A DNA stretch of 64,000 nt from Paenibacillus sonchi (GCF_016772475.1 NZ_CP068595.1:4588001-4652000), one strand, 5' to 3'. Counted from the stretch's first letter, positions 19,448 to 28,634 are shown. Notes: a model not told the origin generated them from the letters alone. Made by a program: numbers and translations.

Positions 19448-21008
19448 ATAGACGCGGATACAGGAATATCTCAAATTGCTCTTTATACTGGCCAGGTCCC
19501 TTTTTATAAACGACTTTGTTCAGCACGGATTTCAATAACGCATTTCTGCTCATGGGATTGTCTGTCTGATAGTACGATTTAACTACAGATTCTGCAAGCG
19601 GGATGATCTTGCTTCCCGCTTCTTTCCGGGCCAATTCCAGATCCAGGTCCTTCTGCACTTTGTTGATTCCCTCGGTAGCTGCTGTTATCCGCTCGGAGAT
19701 ATCCTGTGAACGCTCCATAAACATCTCTTCCGTATAAATCCCTCTTTCCAGGAAATCGAATAGTTTTCCCCTCTGGTTCTCCAGCTCCTTTAATTCATTT
19801 TGCAGTGAGGCCAGTGCCCGTTCTTTTAACCTGATTCCGTTGTGTGGAGCCGGATGGTTTCTCTTTCCCCATTTAATCTTATAGCCGCTTAACCAAAGCT
19901 CAAGTCCTTCGATAATCCGGGCTTCAACGGTATCATATCTGCTGCTGCGCGTAGAACAGCCGGCTGTGCTGCAGCGAAAATGAGCCGGTTGTCTGGTGTA
20001 CGGCCGGTAAACCATGGTCCTTCCGCACTCGGAGCACTTTACAAGTCCGGCCAGAGCTGATGTCATTCTGGGTTTGCCATCCATATTGTATTGATGCGGG
20101 GAGTGATGATGCTCTGAGAGCCTCCGCTTTGCCTTCAGGAAGGTTTCGCTGTCGATAATGGGTTGATGTTTTCCGTGTACATCAATCCACTCAGCGCGGC
20201 TTCTATGGCGTGATGAGCGGTGTCTGCTTCCGTCCTTGCTCTTCTTTACCTCTTTCTTCCCCCATTGAATTCTTCCAATGTACACTTCATTTTTTAAAAT
20301 AGTTAAGACAGAAGAAGCTGACCAGCTGCCGCCTTTATAAGAGGGGACCTTAAGCCGTTCCAATTCAGCCGCAATTTTATTTCCGCCTTTTTGTTGTCCG
20401 GGATCTTCATGGGTGTACCAGGCGAAAATTTGTTTTACGATTTCCGCCTGTTCCGGGTGGGGCTTCAAAGTGCGGCCGCGACCCTCGGGGAGCTTCTCAA
20501 TCAAGTATCCGAAGGGCGGGCGGGTACCTATAAAGTTACCTTCTTCTGCAGCGCGCTTCCGGCCTCCCTGCATCCGGCGGGTAATAATTTTGAGCTCTTT
20601 ACGGGCCATAAAAGCTTCAAATTCACTGTATTCCTCATCAAATTCATCCATCAGGTCATAGGTCTTCCGCGGGGTTATAATCTTGGTCTTGGCTGAGCGG
20701 AACGTCTCCAGGATCAATCCCTGCTCCTGCATATTGCCGCGTCCAAAACGGTCAATATCCATTACCAGGACAGCATCGTATTCACCAGATCCGACCTCTT
20801 GTAATAGCTGCAGCATTTCCGGACGGTGGACTAAGGTTTCACCGCTGACGATCTCTTCGCGGATACGAATGATATTTAAATTTAATTGCTTGGCAAGTTT
20901 GAGCAGGGCGGCCTTGTGCTTGGCCAGGGTTTCACCTTCACCGCGGCGTTCCGCATCTTCATCTGCTCTGGATTTTCGCAAGTAAAGAGCTACATCCAAT
21001 ATATACAT
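19446..21008 (-). CDS. large serine recombinase (resolvase/integrase family)
   Basis: Site-specific DNA recombinase of about 520 residues. N-terminal resolvase domain with the nucleophile Ser in ALYLRKSRADED and the DRFGRG motif; then a recombinase domain (PPFGYLIEKL ... GRIQWGKKEV), a zinc ribbon with two CxxC-type pairs (CSECGRTM and CSTAGC), and a coiled-coil C-terminal region near residues 400-470. It resembles phage integrases such as SprA and the SpoIVCA group. ATG 21008 directly abuts AAAGGGG; the TTG at 20999, giving MDVALYLRKS, has better spacing and may be the true start. No phage genes, att repeats or target gene are visible around it. Confidence 0.9.
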   Translation of the reverse strand: MYILDVALYLRKSRADEDAERRGEGETLAKHKAALLKLAKQLNLNIIRIREEIVSGETLVHRPEMLQLLQEVGSGEYDAVLVMDIDRFGRGNMQEQGLILETFRSAKTKIITPRKTYDLMDEFDEEYSEFEAFMARKELKIITRRMQGGRKRAAEEGNFIGTRPPFGYLIEKLPEGRGRTLKPHPEQAEIVKQIFAWYTHEDPGQQKGGNKIAAELERLKVPSYKGGSWSASSVLTILKNEVYIGRIQWGKKEVKKSKDGSRHRSSRHRSRAEWIDVHGKHQPIIDSETFLKAKRRLSEHHHSPHQYNMDGKPRMTSALAGLVKCSECGRTMVYRPYTRQPAHFRCSTAGCSTRSSRYDTVEARIIEGLELWLSGYKIKWGKRNHPAPHNGIRLKERALASLQNELKELENQRGKLFDFLERGIYTEEMFMERSQDISERITAATEGINKVQKDLDLELARKEAGSKIIPLAESVVKSYYQTDNPMSRNALLKSVLNKVVYKKGPGQYKEQFEIFLYPRL

Positions 21009-21104
21009 CCCCTTTAGGTTAAAGGAAAATATTTATGGATGTATTATATGGGGGCTAGCATGAAAAAAACACATTCGCAAGATTAAAAATAGGAGCTGAC
21101 TACC

Positions 21105-21308
21105 GTGGTTGTCCCCCGGTCCTCCCGGCATACACATAATGCCAGGGGGGATGCCGGCATGATTGTTGCAACCTACACATTAGGCGAGACAAAGGTTTAT
21201 ATCTGCGATGACCATCTTGTTACAGACCCGGATGAACGGGAGAGAGTGGAGATTGCTGTTGCTGATGCCGCCTGGGCATGCCTGCAGGACAAAACAGTGC
21301 TGGAATGA
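21105..21308 (+). CDS. small hypothetical protein
   Basis: 67 residues from a GTG at 21105 with AGGAG nine bases upstream, or 49 residues from the ATG at 21159, which has AGGGGGG eight bases upstream. The second half (VYICDDHLVTDPDERERVEI) has normal coding character and ends in AAWACLQDKTVLE. I do not recognise the family. It lies divergent from the serine recombinase across about 100 bases, so a link to recombination (for example a directionality factor) is possible, but nothing in the sequence shows it. Confidence 0.5.
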   Translation: MVVPRSSRHTHNARGDAGMIVATYTLGETKVYICDDHLVTDPDERERVEIAVADAAWACLQDKTVLE

Positions 21309-21472
21309 AGAAGCATTATCATTATGCCTCTACACATAGCTTCAACAAGAGGCTGATTCATAATCAGAATTCATTCCGCGTCAAATAATCAGATGGTTAA
21401 TCCATCAACCTTAGTGCTGTGAGAATGTTCCACATTTGGGTAATAACTATTAATCAGATGAGGAGGTATATC

Positions 21473-22153
21473 ATGAAAAAAATATGGTTTACAACAGCGA
21501 CTAGCATTCTTCTGTCCGCCTCAATCCTTGGTGCATGCAGTAACAATGAAACAGCGAATGAGGCGGAGCCTACAGCGTCAAGTGCAGCGGCTACGCCTGT
21601 TGTTGAAGCTACAGCCGCTCCTGAGCCTTCTGCTGCTCCCGCAGCCACGGAGGCGCAGGAGTCCGCCAGTCCGGACGATACGGGTCCTCAGGCATCCGAA
21701 CGTCCGAAAACCCGGACATTCGGTGAACAGGAGGGAGGGGTTTCAGGTCAGACAGGTACACTTGAGCAAGGTGACGGGTATTCCCTGTATGTGTTTGAGG
21801 ACTTCACATTAGATGCACAGTCCGGCCGTTTATCACTCACTGAGGACCCCGCCTATTATGCTGATATCGAACATCTGCCAGCCGGTTACGATCTCGCCGC
21901 TCTGAAGCAACAGGGACAAACTGAACTTTCTGCAATGGGTAAGGTAAGTGACCACAGCGGGGAACTGTTTGAACATCCTCTGGGTTTTGCAGATTTATAT
22001 CTGCAGGCTGCCGGTGATAAGGGAATAGAGGATTACATGGTGTGGAAGAATCAGGCGGGGGAAGCTTTTCTTTTCCGGATACACAATCCCAAGGGTGAAT
22101 TGTCGAATAAATTTGTTCCGTGGGTCATGGTTTCACTGGCAACACTGGAATAA
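21473..22153 (+). CDS. hypothetical lipoprotein
   Basis: 226 residues. The lipoprotein signal ends in the lipobox LGAC at about residues 18-21. Residues 25-80 are a low-complexity Ala/Pro/Thr/Ser/Glu spacer, which probably crosses the cell wall. The remaining 140 residues look like a small folded domain (GYSLYVFEDFTLDAQ ... PWVMVSLATLE). Start ATG 21473 with AGGAGGT six bases upstream. I do not recognise the folded domain. It is convergent with the truncated YheC/D-family fragment that follows, and no operon partner is seen. Confidence 0.82.
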   Translation: MKKIWFTTATSILLSASILGACSNNETANEAEPTASSAAATPVVEATAAPEPSAAPAATEAQESASPDDTGPQASERPKTRTFGEQEGGVSGQTGTLEQGDGYSLYVFEDFTLDAQSGRLSLTEDPAYYADIEHLPAGYDLAALKQQGQTELSAMGKVSDHSGELFEHPLGFADLYLQAAGDKGIEDYMVWKNQAGEAFLFRIHNPKGELSNKFVPWVMVSLATLE

Positions 22154-22192
22154 AGTTAAGAGGTGCCGAAATCACTAGATCTGCAAATACGT

Positions 22193-22333
22193 CTATAAAA
22201 AACGTGTAAACACAAAGACATCCAGGTCCATTCGGCTGCCTTCAATAATCATTTTCCGGTATACGCTTTTCTCTTCGAGCTGTTTCGCATCGTTCATATA
22301 GAGCGTAAGGATGCCTAAGACGGGTTCTGGCAC
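22193..22333 (-). pseudogene. truncated YheC/YheD-family gene fragment
   Basis: A 46-codon frame starting GTG at 22333, with AGAAGGTGA upstream, reads PEPVLGILTLYMNDAKQLEE and then SVYRKM..., the typical start of YheC/D proteins, up to DVFVFT, and then hits a stop. The ATP-grasp domain is absent; the next sequence belongs to the convergent lipoprotein gene. It overlaps the end of the GNAT gene and is the last member of the minus-strand yheD/yheC array. It appears to be a deletion remnant. Confidence 0.7.
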
Positions 22334-22845
22334 AGGAGTTCACCTTCTTGTAGAAGATTTGTGGGCAGGCTGGCTGGGTGCAGCGGCGAACGGAGCAGCA
22401 GTGTCGGCTTGCCGGTAGGCCCCCGGTTCAGCGCCACCGCTACAAGCCCTGCGTTGAAGCACATCTTCAGGCTGGCGGCATTGTCGCTCGCTACGGTGCA
22501 TTCGAGAGTGCCGAGGCGTTCCAGCTGTGCGGCCAGCAGCGCTGTCCCGGTGTGGCGGTTCCGGTAAAAGGGATGGACGGCGACAAGGCAGGCTTCCTTG
22601 CCGAAGCCGGACACGAAGCTGACGCCTGCAAGCTGGCGCCCGTTCTGGCCGCGTACGGTGGCGACCAGCAGTGACACGCCGGGCTGTGACAGCTGCTCCG
22701 GCGTCAGCCGGGCCAGCACTCTGCATCCGCGAAGTGTAAGCCGCTTCTCTCCATATTCCCTCAAGAACTCCAGCAGACCAGCCCGCCTGATCTTCCACCG
22801 TTCCGGGTTGCTGTCAAAGAGGGATGATATCTGCATGGGTGTCAC
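22315..22845 (-). CDS. GNAT-family N-acetyltransferase
   Basis: Predicted acetyl-CoA-dependent transferase, 176 residues. The acetyl-CoA site is visible as AVHPFYRNRHTGTALLAAQL (R/Q-x-x-G-x-A region), followed by the ECTVASDNAASLKMCFNAGL block typical of the GNAT C-terminal half. GTG start at 22845 with AAAGGAT upstream. It lies 22 bases after the last intact yheC copy and overlaps the truncated fragment, so it is probably part of the same operon. The substrate is unknown; a spore-coat or peptide amine is only a guess from context. Confidence 0.8.
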   Translation of the reverse strand: MTPMQISSLFDSNPERWKIRRAGLLEFLREYGEKRLTLRGCRVLARLTPEQLSQPGVSLLVATVRGQNGRQLAGVSFVSGFGKEACLVAVHPFYRNRHTGTALLAAQLERLGTLECTVASDNAASLKMCFNAGLVAVALNRGPTGKPTLLLRSPLHPASLPTNLLQEGELLCQNPS

Positions 22846-22867
22846 ATCCTTTATCGGGTTTCATGGG

Positions 22868-23980
22868 CTATTTGCGGTGACGGTACAGATGCTGGCTAAA
22901 CTGGAAAATCCGTTCCAGCGACAGCTTGCGGATGGCCGGCTCATCGAATTTCATCGGACGGGAGTTGGCCTCAAAAAACCATAGTCCGCCTTCTTCATCA
23001 ACACCCAGATCCATCGACATTTCTCCAAGCATGGTTCCGGATGCCCGTTCGATCTGCCGGGCGATCAGCAGGGCGGTCATGGGCACACTCTTCAGAATGG
23101 CCGCCGCCCGCTCTGCCCCGAAGGTGCCTTCCAGCATGCTGGCCGGCTCTTCGATGCTGCCGCCGCGCGGCACATGGGTTGTTATGCTCCGGGCTCCGGC
23201 CAGCCGCGCCCCGATGCCGGTTACCGCCCAGGCCCCCTTGCCGTTCTTCTGCAGCAGCACGCGCAGATCGAAGGGGCGGCCGTGGTGTGCAGCAAGCTCA
23301 ATCGCCTGCTGCACAATATAACGTGAAGCTCCTCTTTCTTTGCCGATCCGTGCCCATACACGGTCCAGGGATGCCGCTTTATACGTCACGTTTTTTTTGC
23401 CGCTCTGAATTTGCAGCCGGTAAGGGAGGCTGGCATCAAGGCGGTATTTGAGCCGCATAATCCCTTTGCCCGCCTTGCCGTTCTCCGGCTTGAGGTAGAG
23501 GCTGTCATGATTTTTCAGCAGCGCCACCAGCGTGCTGGCGCTGCGCAGACGTCTCGTTTTGGGCACATGCTTCGAAGTGGCCCGTGATTCCTTTAACCAT
23601 TCAAAGAGATTCCATTTGTTAAAGAAGTTAGGGTTGTAAAGATGGATTTCGGGATGCTCCAGGCATTCTGCTATTTTGCGGGCGACCGAGGCCCGTTCCT
23701 CCTCTTCCCGGTTGGGAATCCGGTTATAAACGACCTGAGGCAGCGGCATGGGTGTGCTGTACCAAATCCTGCCGTTTGAGGAAGGGACGTAGCCGTTTAC
23801 CACCGGTTCATCCAGCTTCAGATCGCGGACGGTGACGACATACACCAGATATCCCATTTCCTTGCCGGTACGGATAATATCACGGAAGTTTTCGCGGTTT
23901 CCACGGAACTGCCGCAGCCTGTCGCTTGTTGTCAGAATGGCAATCACAGGTTTGCCAAGGTCAGGGATTCGGCTGTTCAC
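22868..23980 (-). CDS. YheC-like ATP-grasp spore coat-associated protein (copy C2)
   Basis: 370 residues, YheC-like in length (B. subtilis YheC is about 360). Begins with VIAILTTSDRLRQFRGNREN, then the ATP-grasp blocks LYLKPENGKAGKGIMRL, DLRVLLQKNGKGAWAVTGIG and WFFEANSRPMKFDE. GTG start at 23980; the GTGA overlaps the stop of the preceding yheD-like gene, which implies translational coupling. It forms the second yheD-yheC pair of the array. The usual inferred role is in the spore coat; the reaction is unknown. Confidence 0.9.
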   Translation of the reverse strand: MNSRIPDLGKPVIAILTTSDRLRQFRGNRENFRDIIRTGKEMGYLVYVVTVRDLKLDEPVVNGYVPSSNGRIWYSTPMPLPQVVYNRIPNREEEERASVARKIAECLEHPEIHLYNPNFFNKWNLFEWLKESRATSKHVPKTRRLRSASTLVALLKNHDSLYLKPENGKAGKGIMRLKYRLDASLPYRLQIQSGKKNVTYKAASLDRVWARIGKERGASRYIVQQAIELAAHHGRPFDLRVLLQKNGKGAWAVTGIGARLAGARSITTHVPRGGSIEEPASMLEGTFGAERAAAILKSVPMTALLIARQIERASGTMLGEMSMDLGVDEEGGLWFFEANSRPMKFDEPAIRKLSLERIFQFSQHLYRHRK

Positions 23981-25350
23981 AGTTCATCCCTCCTGCGGAA
24001 TTTGCTGAGGTATAGACAATGCTCCAGAATATGCTCGATGGAAGCTTTGCCCTCAGCGCGCAGAGATGGATGACGGAAGATCGAGCGTCCCGGTTTGGCA
24101 TTCGCCTCGAACATCCAGATGTCCTCATCCTGGTCAATTCCAAGGTCAAAGCCAATTTCGCCGAGCAGATGCCGGTGCTGAAGCTCCAGGGATTCGGCCA
24201 GTTTCACAGCTGTCGTTTTGGCCCGCTGCAGCACTTCGTCGGCTCTGGCCCCGAAGACGCGGCCGAGCGCCTGCTGCGGAGTGAGCAGCGCACCGCCGTT
24301 CTTGAGATGGGTGGTGACGCTGCCCCGGCCGGCTTTTTTGGCTCCGATACCGACGACAACCCATTGATTGCTGCCGTTCTTATGCATGTGAAAACGGAAG
24401 TCGATCGGGCAGCTGTCGATTTCAATGAGCCGGATGCCCTGCTGGACCACGTAGCTTTGCAGGCTATTGCCATGCCGGCTCCGCAGCATCCGCATCAGGC
24501 TGTCGAAGCTGGCAAAGCGCAGCAGCACGTTTTTGCCGTTCTTCCGGTAACGGGCGAAGTAGCCCTTCTTCTGGAGATAGGTCAGCCGGTATATCCCGTG
24601 TCCCAGGCTGCCGGCGGAAGGCTTATAATACACGAAATGATGGCGGTCGAGCATATCGCGCATCTCTTCCGGGCTCGGGTTGCTGCGCGTTTCGGGGACA
24701 AAACGATTAGCCACGCCGTCATTCTCCAGCATCCGGTAAATATCTGATTTATTGAAAAAGCTCCAGTTGAAATAAGGAATCTTCTTGCGTCCGAACCGTT
24801 CGCGAAGCTGGTTGATGTACGGTGAAGTCTCCGCTCTGCGGCTGGGGAGCCGGTTGTAGACAACATCCGGCAGCGGAACCAGCTTGCGCTCGAATTTGCC
24901 GCTTGCGTTCAGGAAATAGCCGTTGACCCGCTCCTGCTGCCAGTCAATATCACGCGGCATAAACGCAAAGATATAGCATTTGTTGCTGCCTTCGCGCAGC
25001 AGCTGCTTGATGAAGCCGGTACGGGAGCCAAAAGGGTTCCCCGGGGAAGACGGCCCGTCGGATAACACGCCGACAAGCGGACCAAGCTGAACTTCGTCAT
25101 TTTGGAGGTTGCGGAGATAGACGCCTCCAGAGTTCGGAATTTTGATTGCGCTCTTCACTCCCGAAGCGAGGAACAGATGTTTCCCGGCACGTTTGATCGG
25201 CTTGATCGTTGCCGGAATCGCATCTTTGCCAAGCCGCAGGCGGATGTTTTTCTTGCCGGACAGTTTGAGGCTTTTCATCAGTTCGCCCGAAACGTATACA
25301 ACTCTTTGGGGCTGCTTGGTGAAATGCACATTGCAAAAAGTGAGACCCAT
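23977..25350 (-). CDS. YheD-like ATP-grasp spore coat-associated protein (copy D2)
   Basis: 457 residues, close to B. subtilis YheD (about 453). It has an extra N-terminal region of about 95 residues (MGLTFCNVHFTKQPQRVVYV ... LGPLVGVLSDG) ahead of the YheC-like core. ATP-grasp blocks: VYYKPSAGSLGHGIYRL, DFRFHMHKNGSNQWVVVGIG and WMFEANAKPGRSIF. ATG 25350 follows AAGGAGGATTC and directly abuts the stop of the previous gene. It is translationally linked to the next gene by a 4-base overlap. Confidence 0.9.
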   Translation of the reverse strand: MGLTFCNVHFTKQPQRVVYVSGELMKSLKLSGKKNIRLRLGKDAIPATIKPIKRAGKHLFLASGVKSAIKIPNSGGVYLRNLQNDEVQLGPLVGVLSDGPSSPGNPFGSRTGFIKQLLREGSNKCYIFAFMPRDIDWQQERVNGYFLNASGKFERKLVPLPDVVYNRLPSRRAETSPYINQLRERFGRKKIPYFNWSFFNKSDIYRMLENDGVANRFVPETRSNPSPEEMRDMLDRHHFVYYKPSAGSLGHGIYRLTYLQKKGYFARYRKNGKNVLLRFASFDSLMRMLRSRHGNSLQSYVVQQGIRLIEIDSCPIDFRFHMHKNGSNQWVVVGIGAKKAGRGSVTTHLKNGGALLTPQQALGRVFGARADEVLQRAKTTAVKLAESLELQHRHLLGEIGFDLGIDQDEDIWMFEANAKPGRSIFRHPSLRAEGKASIEHILEHCLYLSKFRRRDEL

Positions 25351-26531
25351 TTATGAATCCTCCTTAGGAACCATTGATATATCATTTTCCCTATATAATG
25401 GAGCGGTCCAGCGGCGAACACTCGCACCCGCCGCAGATGTGAGCAGCAGATGCCGGGTATAGCGCAGCGGATTCTCGGCAGCGAGTCTAGCAGCCCGGCG
25501 GTCGCCCGTCAGCCGGAACACGGTGCGCCCTGGCTTGGAATTGGCTTCAAGCAGAAAGATTCTCCCGGCGGAATCAAGGCCGAAATCGAGACCCAGCTCT
25601 CCGAGTCTGCCGCAGGCTTCCTCCAGCAATGGAGGGAGATAAGCCGCTGCCCCGGACAGTTCCTGCAGCAGCTCCCTTCCAGACTCCCCATATTCTGCAA
25701 GCAGGAATGGCAGGGGAGCGACTGCAGTTCCTCCACCGTGCAGATTGGAGGTAAGGGAGCCGCGGCTGCCCAGCCGTACGGCCATGCCGGTCAGCATCCA
25801 GACACCGCGGCCGTTCTTCTGCATAAGCACGCGCACATCGAACGGCTGGCCGCAGCTGTCTGTAAGCTGTAAATAAGGCTGTATAATATAGCGGCGCAAG
25901 CCGATGAAGTCGTGGATCCAGCCCAGCCCTTCATCCACCGTGCCGAATACATGGTGAAAAGAGTGATTAGCCCCATCCCGCCCGCGCAGGTTAATCCCTC
26001 CGCCTTGGCTCCGGGGCAGTCTGACAGCATGCAGGGTGCGTTTGCCGTGCGAGCCGGCTCTGGGCTTCAGGAACACCCCGGCTTCTCTTTCCGCAAGCAT
26101 GGTTCCCAGCTCCCTGGTGTTCTTGTAGAGCCGGGTTTCGGGCAGAATCCCCGCAGCACGGCGGCTCCGCCGGAGAATTTCATAGACCCTCCACTTATCG
26201 GGCAGTCCGCGCGACCAGGGAAGGGAGCGGGATAGAGCGGCCAAGGCGGTGGAAGCTGCTTTTTTTCCTGAGGACCGGTGTTTAGACAGCGGTTGTACAG
26301 GACGTCGGGGGCTGAGGTCCGCGCGGGCTTCCACTCCCCGTTCTCCCAGGCATATCCGCTGACGGTTTGACCGTCGCCGGCCACGCCATCCGGGCAAAAC
26401 ACGATGACCTGGAGATTGTACAGCGGGGCAGCCCGGCATAGTTGGCTGCAGAACTCCCGTTCTGCGATTGGGGGATTCCCATGGCCCCGGCTTGTCATAA
26501 TGCCCAGGAACCCCATTGCTGTCTCCGTCAT
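25351..26531 (-). CDS. YheC-like ATP-grasp spore coat-associated protein (copy C1; one frameshift)
   Basis: About 393 residues after repair. N-terminal part: FLGIMTSRGHGNPPIAEREF ... APDVLYNRCLNTG; after the break the frame resumes KKAASTALAALSRSLPWSRG, then KWRVYEILRR, with ATP-grasp blocks VFLKPRAGSHGKRTLHAVRL, DVRVLMQKNGRGVWMLTGM and FLLEANSKPGRTVF. The break is at 26260-26266, where the plus-strand T7 run needs one more T. ATG 26531 with AAGGAGG upstream. It sits 10 bases after the yheD-like copy D1. Confidence 0.86.
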
Positions 26532-26541
26532 GATGTCCTCC

Positions 26542-27908
26542 TTATAATCCGGCCAGATAACGGCAGTATAAAATCATTTGTTTCACGGACGGCCGGATCT
26601 TTTGATCGTTCAGCGGGGTGTTGTCATTTTTGGATGGCTTGGAGTTGACCTCCAGCAGCCAGATTCTGCCCGATTGATCCAGAGCAAGATCGATTCCCAG
26701 CTCTCCGAAATGTGCGGGGATATACGTTTCTACACCCCTGGCAATGGCCAGGGCAGCCCGCGGAAGCAGAACCTGTGTGTTCTCTTTCACTCCAGAGGGC
26801 AAGCTGCTTTTCGCTATAGCCTCTCGTGCTGTGCTAAGCGTCCCCCCGCGGGCCAGATTCGAGACAAAATGGTTGCTGCCTGCAGTCCGGGCGACAATTG
26901 AAGTAACGCCCCATTTTCCGGTGCCGTTCTTTTGCACAAGGGCCCGGAAATCGACTGGCCGCCGGCCCAGCTCCAGCAGGGGCAGGCCCTGCTGAATCTG
27001 GTAGCGGGTGGTTTTCATTTTCGGAGCGACGGATTGGAACAGCTTTGCCAGACTGGGATAAGTTTGTTTGCGCGTGCCCATCGGCGTGGTGGACAGCAGC
27101 CGGTAGCCGCCGCTCTCATCCTTGGAAATGCGCAGAATGCCTTTGCCGAGACTGCCGCGAACCGGCTTAAGAAACACACTGTTATAGGTTCCGCACATTT
27201 TTTGAGTATCGCGAAACCCTTCAGGGCATGGGATTCCGGCAGATACCGCTGCAGGGTGGCGTCTTGGGCCAGCGCTTCAAACACCTCAGTCTTGTCAAGA
27301 AATTTTTCATTGAAAAAATGTGTCCCATAGCGGGATTTTACATCCGCCAGAAAATGCTGTACGCTAGGTTTGTTCTCCATCTTTCGCGTGGTAAGCCGAT
27401 TGTTGATCACATCGGCAATAGGCAGACTCAGCTTACGCCAGCCTTCGTCGTATACCCAGCCCTGAATGGAAGTGCTGTGCTTTTCGAGCGCTTCCGGGGT
27501 AAAGAAATATACATAGGCTCCTTGTGCATGGCAGGCATTGGTCAGCTCCCGGCAGAACATGGTGATCGGGCCGAACAGCCTGTCGGGTTGATCCGGATGG
27601 TCACGGCTCACCAGCACTCCGATTATCGGCCCAAGGCGCAGGATGCGGCTCCCTGAGCTGTAGGAAACATTGAGCGCCAGTCGTTGCCGGAGCCCCAGCC
27701 GCCGCGCCAGTCCTTCGCTGACGCGGAGAATGTCGGATTTGGGCACCGGAATGACCGTAACCTCCTGCCGGAAAGATCCGAAGGTGAGCTGGATGGTTCC
27801 ATGCGCCGGTATTTTGAGCTTCTTCATGGATTTGTCGCCAAGCATTACGGCGTTTTCCTGCAGGATGCCCGAGTGGACCGTTTGGACCGGGATCTTGAAC
27901 TTAGACAT
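26542..27908 (-). CDS. YheD-like ATP-grasp spore coat-associated protein (copy D1; one frameshift)
   Basis: First gene of the array, about 455 residues after repair. Extra N-terminal YheD domain (SKFKIPVQTVHSGILQENAV ... LGPIIGVLVSRD), then the core with VFLKPVRGSLGKGILRI, DFRALVQKNGTGKWGVTSIV and WLLEVNSKPSKND. The break is near 27214-27219: one base is missing in the AAA or CCC run (plus strand), separating ...ESHALKGF from RDTQKMCGTYNSV. ATG 27908 was chosen for AAGGAGAT seven bases upstream. It is divergent from yheA, the same neighbourhood as in B. subtilis. Confidence 0.86.
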
Positions 27909-28106
27909 CGTGGATCTCCTTCCGGTAGGCAGCATGATGCCGGCTATTTGAATCTTAAGGGTTACATATCATTCATCATATGGAGACATCTGACCCTTGG
28001 TGATTGACCTATTTGCTAAAAAGCCGTACTGGGCGGAATTCTCCGCTGGCGGAGGGAACAGAACCAGCAGCACACTAGACAGGGAGCGGCTAACAAACTC
28101 AGGTAA

Positions 28107-28164
28107 AAGCTACCGGAGCGAGTTTTGTACGAAGTCAATGCAGGAAGAAATACTCACAAAACTT
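28107..28164 (+). promoter_or_regulatory. leader element upstream of yheA, upstream tandem copy
   Basis: Near-duplicate of the following element: GGAGCGAGTTTTGTACGAAG, then AGGAAGAAATACTCACAAAACT. AGTTTTGT (28121-28128) pairs with ACAAAACT (28156-28163). It lacks the ribosome site that ends the downstream copy. Confidence 0.7.
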
Positions 28165-28167
28165 AAG

Positions 28168-28236
28168 TGAATGCTTTCGGAGCGAGTTTTGTGCGAAGTA
28201 CATTCAGGAAGAAATGCTCACAAAACTTTTAGGAGG
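28168..28236 (+). promoter_or_regulatory. structured leader element directly before yheA
   Basis: AGTTTTGTG (28185-28193) pairs exactly with CACAAAACT (28219-28227), and the block ends CTCACAAAACTTTTAGGAGG, so the stem lies just before the ribosome site. The same block ends the leaders of icd (48911-48930) and, with two changes, mdh (50302-50321). Confidence 0.75.
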
Positions 28237-28245
28237 AACTCTATT

Positions 28246-28590
28246 ATGAACGTAATCGACAAGGCGCATGAATTGGCACGGGCCATTAAGGACAGCAGTG
28301 AGGTAGCCGATATCACAAGCGCGATGAGGGTGATTGAAGCGGATCAGGAGAGCAAACGGATGCTGGACAACTTCCGGCAGAGCCAGATCGAGCTGCAGCA
28401 GCGGATGATGAACGGGGAAATGCCTCCTCAGGAAGAAATGGAAAAGATGGAGAAGCTGTTCGAGGTGCTTAACCTGAATCTGGGTATCCGCCGTTTATTC
28501 GATGCGGAACGCCGTCTGAGCGTGGTTATTGAGGATGTGAACAAAATTATTACGGACAGCCTGTCGCAAATGTACGGCGGCGTACAATAA
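28246..28590 (+). CDS. yheA: YlbF-family protein YheA
   Basis: 114 residues, all-helical, YlbF/YmcA-like. It aligns by eye with B. subtilis YheA (UPF0342): the internal block ADQESKRMLDNFRQSQIELQ and the C-terminal EDVNKIITDSLSQMYGG are characteristic. Relatives act as small RNA-processing or competence/biofilm accessory factors, but YheA itself has no firm function. ATG 28246 lies nine bases after AGGAGG. The divergent yheD/yheC array gives the same gene company as in Bacillus. Two tandem leader elements precede it and a strong terminator follows. Confidence 0.9.
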   Translation: MNVIDKAHELARAIKDSSEVADITSAMRVIEADQESKRMLDNFRQSQIELQQRMMNGEMPPQEEMEKMEKLFEVLNLNLGIRRLFDAERRLSVVIEDVNKIITDSLSQMYGGVQ

Positions 28591-28634
28591 GTTATACAGT
28601 CTTTACGGATACAATGGATATACCGAAAAAAGCG

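Noticed and set aside
19446..22153. Prophage or genomic island
   Set aside because: A recombinase alone is not enough; no structural, replication or att sequences were seen.
28107..28236. Possible CRISPR-like array
   Set aside because: Only two adjacent similar units with no spacers; they end in a ribosome site and match gene leaders elsewhere.
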